Shown in pieces: positions 8,286-14,855 of a DNA stretch of 33,026 nt. The stretch spans positions 1 to 33,026 of the forward strand of contig MFTY01000006.1 of NCBI GenBank assembly GCA_001785515.1, read 5' to 3'. Source of the DNA: Candidatus Nomurabacteria bacterium RIFCSPHIGHO2_02_FULL_35_13. GTDB lineage: Bacteria; Patescibacteriota; Minisyncoccia; Phycocordibacterales; UBA9973. Under the pieces are notes generated by a model. It did not search any database and was not told where the DNA came from. It saw only the letters and a program-made list of their open reading frames with translations. The position numbers and the translations under genes were made by a program. The first letter of the stretch is position 1. Every line of letters starts with the position of its first letter.

Positions 8286-8711
8286 CTATCTTTTTTTATT
8301 AAGCAAGTGATTTTTATATATTTTTTTATTATAAGGTTTTAAGCGTGCAATTTTTACTAAAATACCGTTATTTTTTAAGTATTTTTTGAGATTTTTAACA
8401 TAAAATTTTTGGTCATAGCCAAGAGCAATAATATCGGGTTTTTCTTTCACAATATGCGGAATATGATTTTTTATTCCAGAAATAACTACTTTATCAGCCA
8501 ATTTGCATTTTTTTACTAAAATCATTCTTTCTTTTTCGTTTAAAAACGGAAATTTTCCCTTTATTTTATTCACATTCCTGTCTCGAGCGATAGAAACAAT
8601 AAGGAAAGAATTTTTGGCCAGTTTTCTGGCTTGCTGGAAAAAACTAAGATGCCCTTTGTGCAACCCGTCAAAAGTTCCAAAGACCATTATTTTTGTTTTC
8701 CCCTCTTTCAT
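8286..8711 (-). CDS. Cytidylyltransferase-like nucleotidyltransferase
   Basis: The 141-aa protein carries the nucleotidyltransferase signature FGTFDGLHKGH at residues 11-21, with the HxGH histidines at H18 and H21, and a later GYDQKF segment. Its size matches single-domain members such as glycerol-3-phosphate cytidylyltransferase or archaeal-type FAD synthetase (RibL). The KMSKS-like R-x-S-S-T/S-x-I motif is not obvious; the C-terminus is lysine-rich. The substrate is undetermined: an activated head group for envelope lipids or FAD would both be possible. A TATAAT exactly 6 nt before the ATG suggests leaderless transcription. Confidence 0.8.
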   Translation of the reverse strand: MKEGKTKIMVFGTFDGLHKGHLSFFQQARKLAKNSFLIVSIARDRNVNKIKGKFPFLNEKERMILVKKCKLADKVVISGIKNHIPHIVKEKPDIIALGYDQKFYVKNLKKYLKNNGILVKIARLKPYNKKIYKNHLLNKKR

Positions 8712-8717
8712 ACAAAC

Positions 8718-8723
8718 ATTATA
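8718..8723 (-). promoter_or_regulatory. Leaderless -10 element of the nucleotidyltransferase gene
   Basis: TATAAT on the minus strand, 6 nt before the ATG at 8709-8711. The -35 region would fall in the edge of the structured repeat at 8734-8860; no clear -35 is seen. Confidence 0.55.
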
Positions 8724-8733
8724 TCATTTTAGT

Positions 8734-8860
8734 TGTAAAACTCGTTGAAGGTGTATCTTTTTTAGGGGGTTTGCCGAGCGACGGCGAGGCAACTTCAGAA
8801 CTTTTTAAGCTTTAAAAAATTCGTACCCTAGAAAAAGATATACCGAGAAAGAGTTTTACA
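8734..8860. repeat. Structured palindromic element family A, copy 1
   Basis: Outer arms TGTAAAACTC and GAGTTTTACA pair perfectly. An asymmetric internal loop (GTTGAA opposite GAGAAA) leads to a second stem, GGTGTATCTTTTT with ATATACC-type pairing that includes a G-T wobble. Inside are two hairpins: GTTTGCC (8769-8775) with GGCAAC (8788-8793) around GAGCGACGGCGA, and GAACTTTTT...AAAAAATTC around AAGCTT (8798-8822). Joining sequences CTTCAG and CGTACC recur in copy 2 (29043-29165). Confidence 0.85.
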
Positions 8861-8878
8861 GGTTATCCACAGGAAAAA

Positions 8879-8906
8879 TTGACAGATAGCTAGGAAAGCA
8901 TAAAAT
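8879..8906 (+). promoter_or_regulatory. Promoter of the cobalamin riboswitch operon
   Basis: A perfect -35 TTGACA (8879-8884), a 16-nt spacer and TAAAAT (8901-8906) place the transcription start at about 8913, just before the aptamer. This is one of the best sigma-70-type promoters in the window. Confidence 0.75.
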
Positions 8907-8929
8907 TAAGAAGTTCGTTTAAAAGTTGT

Positions 8930-9053
8930 AAGAAGTGATTGAGGAAACTGGTTAAATTCCAGTACAGTGCCGCTACGGTAAGCTCCGACTTTAAGTTGGA
9001 GACAAGTCCGATTATCAATCATTTTAATTTTCCCGAGCAGGATATCCCTTCTT
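8930..9053 (+). promoter_or_regulatory. Cobalamin riboswitch aptamer
   Basis: The core matches the conserved cobalamin-riboswitch sequence: GGAA, a P5 hairpin ACTGG (8947-8951) / CCAGT (8959-8963) with loop TTAAATT, the near-consensus GTGCCGCTACGGTAAG, a GCTCC / GGAG hairpin, and AAGTCCGA. The core is closed by GTGATTGA (8935-8942) / TCAATCAT (9015-9022) and by an outer AAGAAG (8930-8935) / CTTCTT (9048-9053) stem. A TTTAA in 9021-9030 could pair with loop 5 as the kissing partner. Position 3 of ACtGT reads G, a small departure from consensus. It lies directly ahead of transcobalamin-like genes. Confidence 0.85.
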
Positions 9054-9068
9054 ATTTTTGAAGGCCCC

Positions 9069-9094
9069 AAAATTCTGCACGGCAGAATTTTTTT
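9069..9094 (+). terminator. Intrinsic terminator of the riboswitch
   Basis: AAAATTCTGC (9069-9078), loop ACG, and GCAGAATTTT (9082-9091) form a perfect 10-bp stem running into a T-tract, 8 nt before the ATG at 9103. An upstream GCAGGAT (9037-9043) can pair with ATTCTGC (9072-9078), giving a mutually exclusive antiterminator. Confidence 0.8.
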
Positions 9095-9102
9095 GTTTTA
9101 CC

Positions 9103-9537
9103 ATGAAAAAAGACAATAAAAAAATAATATGGTTGGGTTTTGCTGTTTCGCTTTTTTTCTTTTTAATTTTTGTTTTTACAAAAGATGTCGGTCAAAATAC
9201 AAGTTCTATTTCCCCTCCTTCGCCTGTTTTAATTCAGACAGAAAAAACAGTTCAGGCCTTTCTGGAAATTGATGGAAAAAAGTTAGAAACAGCAGTAGTA
9301 GAGAAAGAAAGGGTTTATGATTTCATGGTGAAACTAAGAGAAGAAGGAAAAATAAATTTTAAAGATAAAACTTATTCTGGAATGGGAAAACTAATTAAAG
9401 AAATAAACGGAATAAAAAATAGCAGTGAAAAAAATTGGATTTATTATGTAAACGGTAAAAAAGCAACAATTGGAGTTTCAAATTATCAAATAAAGCCGGG
9501 AGATGTCGTATCCTGGAAGTACGAAAAGAATTATTAA
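9103..9537 (+). CDS. Membrane-anchored DUF4430 (transcobalamin beta-domain-like) protein
   Basis: The 144-aa protein has a short basic N-terminus, one membrane helix or uncleaved signal (about 9-29, IWLGFAVSLFFFLIFVF), a proline/serine linker and a C-terminal DUF4430 domain (about 45-144). The family pattern is clear: VYDFMVKLREEG, YSGMGKLIKEINGI, NWIYYVNGKKATIGVSNYQIKPGDVVSWKYE. DUF4430 is related to the small beta domain of transcobalamin and intrinsic factor, which caps bound cobalamin. An ATG at 9058 would make the terminator stem part of the coding region, so I choose 9103. Control by a cobalamin riboswitch supports a corrinoid-binding role outside the membrane. It sits 40 nt before the larger toroid protein and likely shares its transcript. 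Confidence 0.87.
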   Translation: MKKDNKKIIWLGFAVSLFFFLIFVFTKDVGQNTSSISPPSPVLIQTEKTVQAFLEIDGKKLETAVVEKERVYDFMVKLREEGKINFKDKTYSGMGKLIKEINGIKNSSEKNWIYYVNGKKATIGVSNYQIKPGDVVSWKYEKNY

Positions 9538-9546
9538 TAAATAGTT

Positions 9547-9568
9547 AATCTACGCTATAGCGTAGATT
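9547..9568. repeat. 22-bp perfect palindrome between the two transcobalamin-like genes
   Basis: A 22-nt perfect palindrome centred on CTATAG (half-site AATCTACGCTA). It begins 9 nt after the DUF4430 stop codon. No T-run follows, so a terminator is unlikely; it may be a processing hairpin or a palindromic repeat. A second CTATAG-centred palindrome lies at 26318-26335. Confidence 0.8.
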
Positions 9569-9577
9569 GAAAAAATT

Positions 9578-11458
9578 ATGAAAAAAATATTTTTATCGCT
9601 TAGTATTATTATTGGTTTTGTTGGTATGTTTAATTTTACTTACGCAGCAGATCCAGTAAACATAACTTTAAAAGTTTATTCAGGTGATACTGTTTTATTT
9701 GATGGTCCTAAAACAATTACACCTTGTGCTCAATCACCAGACATTATAGATCCTCTTCAATTTACCGTAAATGGTAAATGTGCTATTGAACAATCTGGAT
9801 TATCGAATACATGGACATGGAATTATACACCTAGTGGTTGGTTAGATGAACTTGGAGGATATACAACTACTCCTGATTACTCAAAATCTTGGAATTATTT
9901 TGTTAATTTAACTTATGGACATGGAAGTGACGCACTTAATCAATATAATCCTTCTGCTAATGATGAACTTCTTTTAACTTATGATTCTTATCCTCTTCGT
10001 ATTTCAGCTTCTCAAAATTCTGGAGCCATAGGAGATACGATAATATTTACTGCCGAAGAAGAAAGTACTTTTGATGCAAATTATAATATGATTTGGACTC
10101 CATTATCAGAAGCTATGATTACATTAGATGCCCAATCTTGTGTAACTATTACCGATGGAACTTGTTCTATAATCTTAAATACGTCTGGTTCTCTAAATGC
10201 AGTAGGGAGTAAAACTTTACATGTTCCATCAGCTAATGTAAATATAGAAGTTTCTGCGCCAGACCCAGAGCCTGAACCAGTGCAGCATAATTCAAGCGGA
10301 AGTTATGTAAACTATATACCAACAACTATCGCAAACAATATTACAAAATCAACTTTTGATTTGAAAAAAGCTTTTGAATTTATAATTTCACAGCAAAAAG
10401 AAAACGGGTCTTTTGGAGAAGATATATATACCGACTGGACTGCTTTGGCATTGGCATCAGGAAATTATCAAGACCAAACAATAAAATTAATTAAATATTT
10501 CGGAGAATCTAAGACAGAAAATAAACTTGTAACGGATTATGAAAGACGCGCAATGGCATTAATGGCTTTGGGCTTAAATCCATATAATATGAACGGAGAA
10601 AATTATATTGAAAAAATAACCGCTAGTTTTGATGGAAAACAATTTGGTGATATAAATCAAGACAATGACGATATTTTCTCGCTGATTGTTCTCTCAACCG
10701 CTGGATTCACGGAAACTGAAAAAATGATAATTGATGATATATCTTTCATATTAAGTAAACAGAAAGAAAATGGATCATGGGATGAATCAGTAGATATGAC
10801 TGGCGCTGCTATACAAGCACTTGCAAATACCACGGAAAAAAGTTGCTTTCTTGTTGGGTCGCTGTCTGCGCCTGCTGGTGCAGCGCTGCCTCTCGGCTCG
10901 CCAGCCTGCGAGACATCCAAAAATAAAGAACTTTTTTCCGCGGTGAATAAAGCAAAAGAATTCCTGAAACAAAACCAAAAAGATGATGGCGGCTGGGGAA
11001 ATGTTTCTTCTACTGCTTGGGCTATGCAAGGGATAATCGCATTATCGGAAAAACCAGAAGATTGGAAAAAAAATGATAAGACTCCTTTTGATTACCTTGC
11101 ATCAAACCAGGATGCGGATGGAGGAATAAAAAATGAGTATTTGCAAAATAGGATTTGGGAGACGAGCTATGTCATAACTGCCCTGTCCGGTAAAACTTGG
11201 AATCAAATAATGTATAAATTCAACAAACCGACCCAGGCTCAGCAAGAAGCAAAGGAAAAATCATCAAAGCAAATAATTGCAAAAAATATTACACAAAAAA
11301 CAAAAATAGCAGATTCAAAAAAAGAAATACAAAAAACAGAAAATCTATCGCCTCAAAATACAGCGACAGTAATTAATTCTTTGGATGAAAAAAGTACAGA
11401 ACCGATAAAAGACAGCTGGTTTAGAAATTTTCTGAATAAAATCTTCAGTATTTTTTAG
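9578..11458 (+). CDS. Secreted transcobalamin-like protein: DUF4430-like domain plus alpha/alpha toroid
   Basis: The 626-aa protein has a signal peptide (about 1-23, ending FTYAAD), a DUF4430-like beta domain (about 25-145, with WTWNYTPSGW, SWNYFVNLTYG and NPSANDELLLTYD), a beta-sandwich-like segment (about 145-230), a proline linker, and an alpha/alpha-toroid region (about 258-555). The toroid carries prenyltransferase/cyclase-like repeats: FIISQQKENGSFGEDIYTDWTALAL, KQKENGSWDESVDMTGAAIQAL, KQNQKDDGGWGNVSSTAWAM and NQDADGGIKNEYLQN. A lysine-rich tail ends in a possible amphipathic helix (SWFRNFLNKIFSIF). Transcobalamin and intrinsic factor also combine an alpha6/alpha6 barrel with a beta cap, in the opposite domain order. 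Position downstream of a cobalamin riboswitch supports corrinoid capture. About 22 residues in the toroid (near SLSAPAGAALPLGSPACE) come from a GC-rich inserted element. Confidence 0.85.
   Translation: MKKIFLSLSIIIGFVGMFNFTYAADPVNITLKVYSGDTVLFDGPKTITPCAQSPDIIDPLQFTVNGKCAIEQSGLSNTWTWNYTPSGWLDELGGYTTTPDYSKSWNYFVNLTYGHGSDALNQYNPSANDELLLTYDSYPLRISASQNSGAIGDTIIFTAEEESTFDANYNMIWTPLSEAMITLDAQSCVTITDGTCSIILNTSGSLNAVGSKTLHVPSANVNIEVSAPDPEPEPVQHNSSGSYVNYIPTTIANNITKSTFDLKKAFEFIISQQKENGSFGEDIYTDWTALALASGNYQDQTIKLIKYFGESKTENKLVTDYERRAMALMALGLNPYNMNGENYIEKITASFDGKQFGDINQDNDDIFSLIVLSTAGFTETEKMIIDDISFILSKQKENGSWDESVDMTGAAIQALANTTEKSCFLVGSLSAPAGAALPLGSPACETSKNKELFSAVNKAKEFLKQNQKDDGGWGNVSSTAWAMQGIIALSEKPEDWKKNDKTPFDYLASNQDADGGIKNEYLQNRIWETSYVITALSGKTWNQIMYKFNKPTQAQQEAKEKSSKQIIAKNITQKTKIADSKKEIQKTENLSPQNTATVINSLDEKSTEPIKDSWFRNFLNKIFSIF
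10854..10920. repeat. GC-rich structured insertion inside the toroid gene
   Basis: Outer pairing TTGG (10854-10857) / CCAA (10917-10920) and TGTCT (10863-10867) / AGACA (10911-10915) encloses two hairpins: GCG-c-CTGC-TGGT-GCAG-CGC (10868-10886) and CTC-GGCT-CGCC-AGCC-tgc-GAG (10892-10912). It is much richer in GC than the gene around it and is translated in frame as an alanine/proline/glycine-rich stretch. Confidence 0.75.
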
Positions 11459-11461
11459 AAT

Positions 11462-11848
11462 TTAGAATAGAGATAATGTCCAAGGTAACGGAATTGCCAA
11501 GAGCATAAGAACAGCCCCAAGAAGTCCCAAATTCTTATAGAAATTTACTTGTTCCCCCATTTTATACATTGGGTCGGAAACCTTCCAATACTGGTGCATT
11601 TTAAATGCCGCAACAAACAAGAAAACTGCAATCAAAAGCACTGATATTTGGATATAAATTCCGAGAAGTATGCCCAAACCTCCCAAAAACATCATTGCGC
11701 CTGTTAAAATCACAGATGTTTTATGCATAGGCACTCCTTTGGATTGCGCATAACCTGCGAGCATGTCAAGACTCTTAAAATGATTAAAACCACTCATTAT
11801 AAAATAACCACCCAATAATATTCTTCCTAAAACAAATAAATATTCCAT
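11462..11848 (-). CDS. DoxX family membrane protein
   Basis: The 128-aa protein has four predicted membrane helices and the DoxX-family opening LGRILLGGYFIMSGFNHFKSLDMLAGYAQSKGVP, followed by GAMMFLGGLGILLGI and, near the end, NFYKNLGLLGAVLMLL. DoxX-like proteins are small integral membrane proteins linked in various bacteria to quinone or thiol redox reactions; the exact role here is unknown. It converges on the transcobalamin-like gene with only 3 nt between the stop codons. It lies near a group of thiol-redox genes (12.8-16.6 kb), though on a separate transcript segment. No convincing promoter was found. Confidence 0.85.
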   Translation of the reverse strand: MEYLFVLGRILLGGYFIMSGFNHFKSLDMLAGYAQSKGVPMHKTSVILTGAMMFLGGLGILLGIYIQISVLLIAVFLFVAAFKMHQYWKVSDPMYKMGEQVNFYKNLGLLGAVLMLLAIPLPWTLSLF

Positions 11849-11895
11849 ATTGTTAAATAGGCGTCTAAGCCCAAGTTATATTAATAAGATTCTTA

Positions 11896-12522
11896 TTATA
11901 CCTTTTTATTCTTAAAAGATGCAAACTCTGTAATTTTTCCGGCCTTTATCTCTATTTTATCCGCTTTTCTGAGATTTTTGGAAACAGTTTTAGATATAAT
12001 ATTGTAATGCTTTATTTTATCTAATTCTTCGTCTATACCCCAGAGATTATCATTCATCAGCATCCAGTTTTTCTCAAAAATATTTAGATTGAGAGGCTTA
12101 GAATACCTTCGCAAGGTTTTTACGCCATTATTTAAAAAATATTCATGAAAATAAGACATTACAAGTTCATGGATACTTTTGTAAATCGGCTCGCGGTATC
12201 GCAATACTGCATGATTGGTTTTGGAAAGCGCTCCCCAAAGTTCATGCTGTTTAAAGGGAGCTAAAACATGGTCAAAATCGCTTTTTGTCGCTTCCAGGTG
12301 AAGCACGAGTGGAGGAAAACCATGTAAGGAAAGTATGTATGCTCCCAAGATAGCTCCTTCAATACAATGCGCGCTTTTTGTTTTTAAAACTATAATTGGT
12401 GATTTTAATGTCTCCCCTTTTTCCTCAAAATTAAATCTCAACCCATTTAAAAAATCTTGTACCTTAGCCGGTGTATTTAACTTCTGCATTAAAATTTTTT
12501 CTTTTTTGGTAAAAGAATTCAT
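11896..12522 (-). CDS. Transglutaminase-like cysteine-protease-fold protein
   Basis: The 208-aa protein has a papain/transglutaminase-like arrangement: a nucleophile candidate C53 in SAHCIEGAILGAYIL, then H85 in SDFDHVLAPF, and a strongly patterned WGALSKTNHAVLRYREPIYKSIHELVMSYFHEYF segment. I recognise the layout of a widespread uncharacterised bacterial family with these motifs, but no function has been assigned that I can name. There is no signal peptide, so it is cytoplasmic. A second ATG at codon 12 (MQKLNTPAKVQDFL) is a possible alternative start. The DUF167 gene ends 20 nt upstream on the same strand, which suggests a shared transcript. Confidence 0.6.
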   Translation of the reverse strand: MNSFTKKEKILMQKLNTPAKVQDFLNGLRFNFEEKGETLKSPIIVLKTKSAHCIEGAILGAYILSLHGFPPLVLHLEATKSDFDHVLAPFKQHELWGALSKTNHAVLRYREPIYKSIHELVMSYFHEYFLNNGVKTLRRYSKPLNLNIFEKNWMLMNDNLWGIDEELDKIKHYNIISKTVSKNLRKADKIEIKAGKITEFASFKNKKV

Positions 12523-12542
12523 TATATTTTCTCTATACTATA

Positions 12543-12764
12543 CTACTTTTCAATAATTAAAAGTTTAGTCGGACTGCGATGTCCATTTACAATGCGAATT
12601 TTCCCTTTAGGAAGATGGAAATGTATGGAAAAAAGTTCAATAACACGATTATTAGCTAAATTGCGTTCAGCTTTTTCTTTGACAGAAACTTCAAAATGGT
12701 CTTCGTTGATTTGTTTAAATATTTCTTTTTTCGCAGAAGGAGAAACTTTTACTCTTATATACAT
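12543..12764 (-). CDS. DUF167 (YggU) family protein
   Basis: The 73-aa product shows the DUF167 pattern: VKVSPSAKKE near the start, EVSVKEKAERNLANNRVIELFSIHF in the middle, and the closing RIVNGHRSPTKLL. It is a small soluble alpha/beta fold of unknown function that is common in bacteria and archaea. The start codon is remarkable because it lies at the tip of an inverted repeat: its AT forms the end of the 3' arm of a 14-bp stem (see 12763-12844), so the start could be hidden in mRNA structure. The gene lies between the transglutaminase-like gene and dsbB on the same strand. Confidence 0.85.
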   Translation of the reverse strand: MYIRVKVSPSAKKEIFKQINEDHFEVSVKEKAERNLANNRVIELFSIHFHLPKGKIRIVNGHRSPTKLLIIEK

Positions 12765-12844
12765 CCCGTTAGAAATTTAAATTAAGTTAATAATATCAAG
12801 CCTTAATATCTCGTTTTCAATATTTATGTTATTTCTAACGGGAT
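12763..12844. repeat. 14-bp inverted repeat overlapping the DUF167 start codon
   Basis: Arms ATCCCGTTAGAAAT (12763-12776) and ATTTCTAACGGGAT (12831-12844) are exact reverse complements, separated by a 54-nt A/T-rich spacer. In the minus-strand mRNA the 3' arm ends GGGAT and the next base is the G of the DUF167 AUG. The other arm ends 5 nt before the end of dsbB. Confidence 0.85.
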
Positions 12845-12849
12845 ACATT

Positions 12850-13398
12850 TTATAAACTCTCTTTGTTATAAAAATGAGCAACCAGCAAGAGTGTGATAAC
12901 TGCAAGAAAACTGGTCAAGGAAAGCATGGGTAAAGATATATAACCGCCAAACTCCGATACTAACTGCTGATAACAAGAAATACCGGAAGCGTCGCACGGA
13001 AGGTTTCCTTTTTCTCCGAAATAATAAATAAAGTTTTGATATATGGAAATAATAAAACCCACAGATAAAAGCGGCATTGAGTATTTTACTATTTTTTTAT
13101 TTTTCTCCCAAAGAGCTACGCCAAAAATGAATACTTGCGGAAATAAAAATACTCTCTGATACCAACAAAGCTGACAAGGAGGAAAACCTATTATTTCAGA
13201 ATATACCAGAGAAAATAGAGAGGCAAAAAAGGCGACCAAAAAACCAATAATTAAAAAGTGTTCTTTGACAAAATCCAGAAAGCCATTTTTTTTAGAATAA
13301 AAAAAAAGAACAAATAAAATTGCGACAGAAAAAACTTGAAGAAGTATGGCACCTAAGCCGAGTAAAACATTTAGATAATGGACGGTTTCTATATTCAT
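12850..13398 (-). CDS. Disulfide bond formation protein DsbB/BdbC
   Basis: The 182-aa protein has the DsbB plan: four to five membrane helices, the first cysteine pair in GFPPCQLCWYQR (C75, C78) and a second pair in the next exterior loop, GNLPCDASGISCYQQ (C135, C142). DsbB passes electrons from a thioredoxin-fold oxidase to quinone and so drives disulfide formation outside the membrane. The frame is open further upstream to 13449, but that would overlap the preceding gene by 44 nt; the ATG at 13398 lies 7 nt after that gene's stop and fits the family start. The preceding gene encodes a thioredoxin-like protein with CPNC, its probable partner. Confidence 0.9.
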   Translation of the reverse strand: MNIETVHYLNVLLGLGAILLQVFSVAILFVLFFYSKKNGFLDFVKEHFLIIGFLVAFFASLFSLVYSEIIGFPPCQLCWYQRVFLFPQVFIFGVALWEKNKKIVKYSMPLLSVGFIISIYQNFIYYFGEKGNLPCDASGISCYQQLVSEFGGYISLPMLSLTSFLAVITLLLVAHFYNKESL

Positions 13399-13405
13399 AA
13401 AATAA

Positions 13406-13798
13406 CTATTGAGGTAAAAAACAAGAAGTTTTAGCTGCCAATGTTTCAAGCGAAACTACTCCTGTCAAACGAGAACCGTCGGCAAAATCCCAAGTGGGAT
13501 AACCTTCAATATTTTTATCGGCACATGCCTTAACCTGCGACTGACCGTCCAAAGTAGAACATTCCACATAAGGTAAGAGCTTGATGGATGAATCAAACAA
13601 CTTTTTCTGCTCCTGACAATTAGGACACCAAAAAGCTCCATAAAAAACAGCACCTTTATCTTTTAGACACTGCGCAAAAGCATCATACTTGCCAGGACCG
13701 GCTGGTGCGCTGGAAGAACGAATCAAAACGGTTGCAATTACTCCTAAAATGAGAATTCCTATTATTCCAAAAAATATTTTTGCTTGTGATGATTGCAT
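13406..13798 (-). CDS. Membrane-anchored thioredoxin-like protein (VKOR-type, CPNC)
   Basis: The 130-aa protein has an N-terminal anchor (about 8-27) and a thioredoxin-like domain with the active site FWCPNCQEQK (C58, C61). Other conserved parts are YDAFAQCLKDKGAVFYGAFWC, VECS, CADKNIEGYPTWDFADG and a C-terminal cysteine (TSCFLPQ). This pattern resembles the thioredoxin domain fused to bacterial VKOR, but here it is a separate protein ahead of DsbB. It probably acts as the disulfide-forming or -relaying partner outside the membrane. A paralogue lies at 14856-15230. The two share KYD-FAQCL, YGA-WC, YVEC and IEGYPTW, and differ in the CxxC dipeptide. Confidence 0.88.
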   Translation of the reverse strand: MQSSQAKIFFGIIGILILGVIATVLIRSSSAPAGPGKYDAFAQCLKDKGAVFYGAFWCPNCQEQKKLFDSSIKLLPYVECSTLDGQSQVKACADKNIEGYPTWDFADGSRLTGVVSLETLAAKTSCFLPQ

Positions 13799-13816
13799 AT
13801 GATTTATATTAACATA

Positions 13817-14200
13817 TTAAAAAATTTTAGGTAGAAAAACAATAAGCCCGACAATCGCTGCGGTAAATATGGAAAGCACGACAGCGGCAGCGGCAACATC
13901 TTTGGTATCGCGAGCAAAAGGATGATACTCCGGAGAAGTCAGGTCTATGTCTATTTCTATAGCTGTATTAAATACCTCCGAGACAATTACAAAACCGATA
14001 GAAAAAATCAAGGCAATCCATTCAAAATTTGAAACTCTTAAATAAAATCCTAAAATTATCACCACTGCAGTACTGAATATAAGTATATATAAATGTCTTG
14101 AGGTTTTACAAAAAACATACATGCCTCTGAACGCATTCAAAAACCTGTTACTGATTTTAACTTCCCGCCAGGCTTTATTTTCTTTTTGAGAATCTTCCAT
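13817..14200 (-). CDS. dgkA: Diacylglycerol kinase (DgkA family)
   Basis: The 127-aa protein has the DgkA layout of a short cytoplasmic N-terminus (residues 15-30, VKISNRFLNAFRGMYV), three membrane helices, and the catalytic segment EVFNTAIEIDIDL (75-87, with E75, N78 and E82) followed by DTKDVAAAAVVLS (98-110). The family phosphorylates diacylglycerol or undecaprenol in the membrane, feeding lipid or cell-wall carrier recycling; these cannot be separated by sequence alone. The TMEM175-like gene ends directly against its start codon (14201/14200), so translation is probably coupled. Confidence 0.9.
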   Translation of the reverse strand: MEDSQKENKAWREVKISNRFLNAFRGMYVFCKTSRHLYILIFSTAVVIILGFYLRVSNFEWIALIFSIGFVIVSEVFNTAIEIDIDLTSPEYHPFARDTKDVAAAAVVLSIFTAAIVGLIVFLPKIF

Positions 14201-14830
14201 CTAATTTTTATTTCTAAAAAGGTCAATAAAAAAGAAACTAAATTTAGTGCTTTTTTCCAAAAAATTGAACAGAATTGCAAGCGTAAATAATATAATTGCA
14301 ATACTAGTACTAAAAAATGATACAAGTATGGCGACAACAGCCGCTCCAATCGGAAACAATATATGCATATTCGCATGCTCGTTTTCTGTTTTAGTAAATG
14401 GCGCGTTTTCAATAGTTTTAGAATTAATGACATATTGACGCATTCTAAACAATGAAAAGCCGATAAAAATAATGTTTATTGCGAAAAAAATAACAGCCGT
14501 TTTAGAATACCCATATTTACCTAGAAAATGAGATGAAAATGGCACAAGCGCCACAAAGAAAAAGAAAACTGCGTTTAAATTGGAAAATCTTGTATCAATG
14601 TTTTTCGCAAGTATTGATTCAATAAAATGGTGCGAGCGCCAATAGGTAAAAAGAAGAGAGAAACTCAAAAGATAACTGAGAAAAACAGGAAAAAGGTTTA
14701 ATAATGATTGAAAAAGAGTTTGGTCGCTGACTGTTCCAACATGTTCGGGTATACGTATTTCAAAAACTAGAATAGTCATAACTATGGCAAAGATGCCATC
14801 TGCCAATTGGTCCAATCGTGCTTGTTTCAT
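14201..14830 (-). CDS. TMEM175/DUF1211 family potassium-channel-like protein
   Basis: The 209-aa protein has six predicted membrane helices and opens with the family hallmark RLDQLADGIFAIVMTILVFEI (about 5-25), related to the R-x3-F-S-D filter helix of prokaryotic TMEM175 channels. Here the usual FSDAVFA is read as LADGIFA, so the serine-aspartate position is shifted to A-D. Prokaryotic members form tetrameric potassium channels. A TATAAT exactly 6 nt before the ATG suggests leaderless transcription, probably continuing into dgkA, whose ATG abuts the stop codon. Confidence 0.85.
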   Translation of the reverse strand: MKQARLDQLADGIFAIVMTILVFEIRIPEHVGTVSDQTLFQSLLNLFPVFLSYLLSFSLLFTYWRSHHFIESILAKNIDTRFSNLNAVFFFFVALVPFSSHFLGKYGYSKTAVIFFAINIIFIGFSLFRMRQYVINSKTIENAPFTKTENEHANMHILFPIGAAVVAILVSFFSTSIAIILFTLAILFNFLEKSTKFSFFFIDLFRNKN

Positions 14831-14836
14831 TACTGT

Positions 14837-14842
14837 ATTATA
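14837..14842 (-). promoter_or_regulatory. Leaderless -10 element of the TMEM175-like gene
   Basis: TATAAT on the minus strand, 6 nt before the ATG (14828-14830). No strong -35 is visible. Confidence 0.55.
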
Positions 14843-14855
14843 TCACAAAAAATTA

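Noticed and set aside
9058-9102. Upstream ATG extending the DUF4430 protein by 15 residues
   Set aside because: It would translate the terminator stem of the riboswitch and lies next to the aptamer; the ATG at 9103 directly precedes a normal anchor helix.
10657-11029. Minus-strand reading frames opposite the GC-rich insert in the toroid gene
   Set aside because: They are antisense shadows of a well-supported coding region and show no recognisable domain or start signal.
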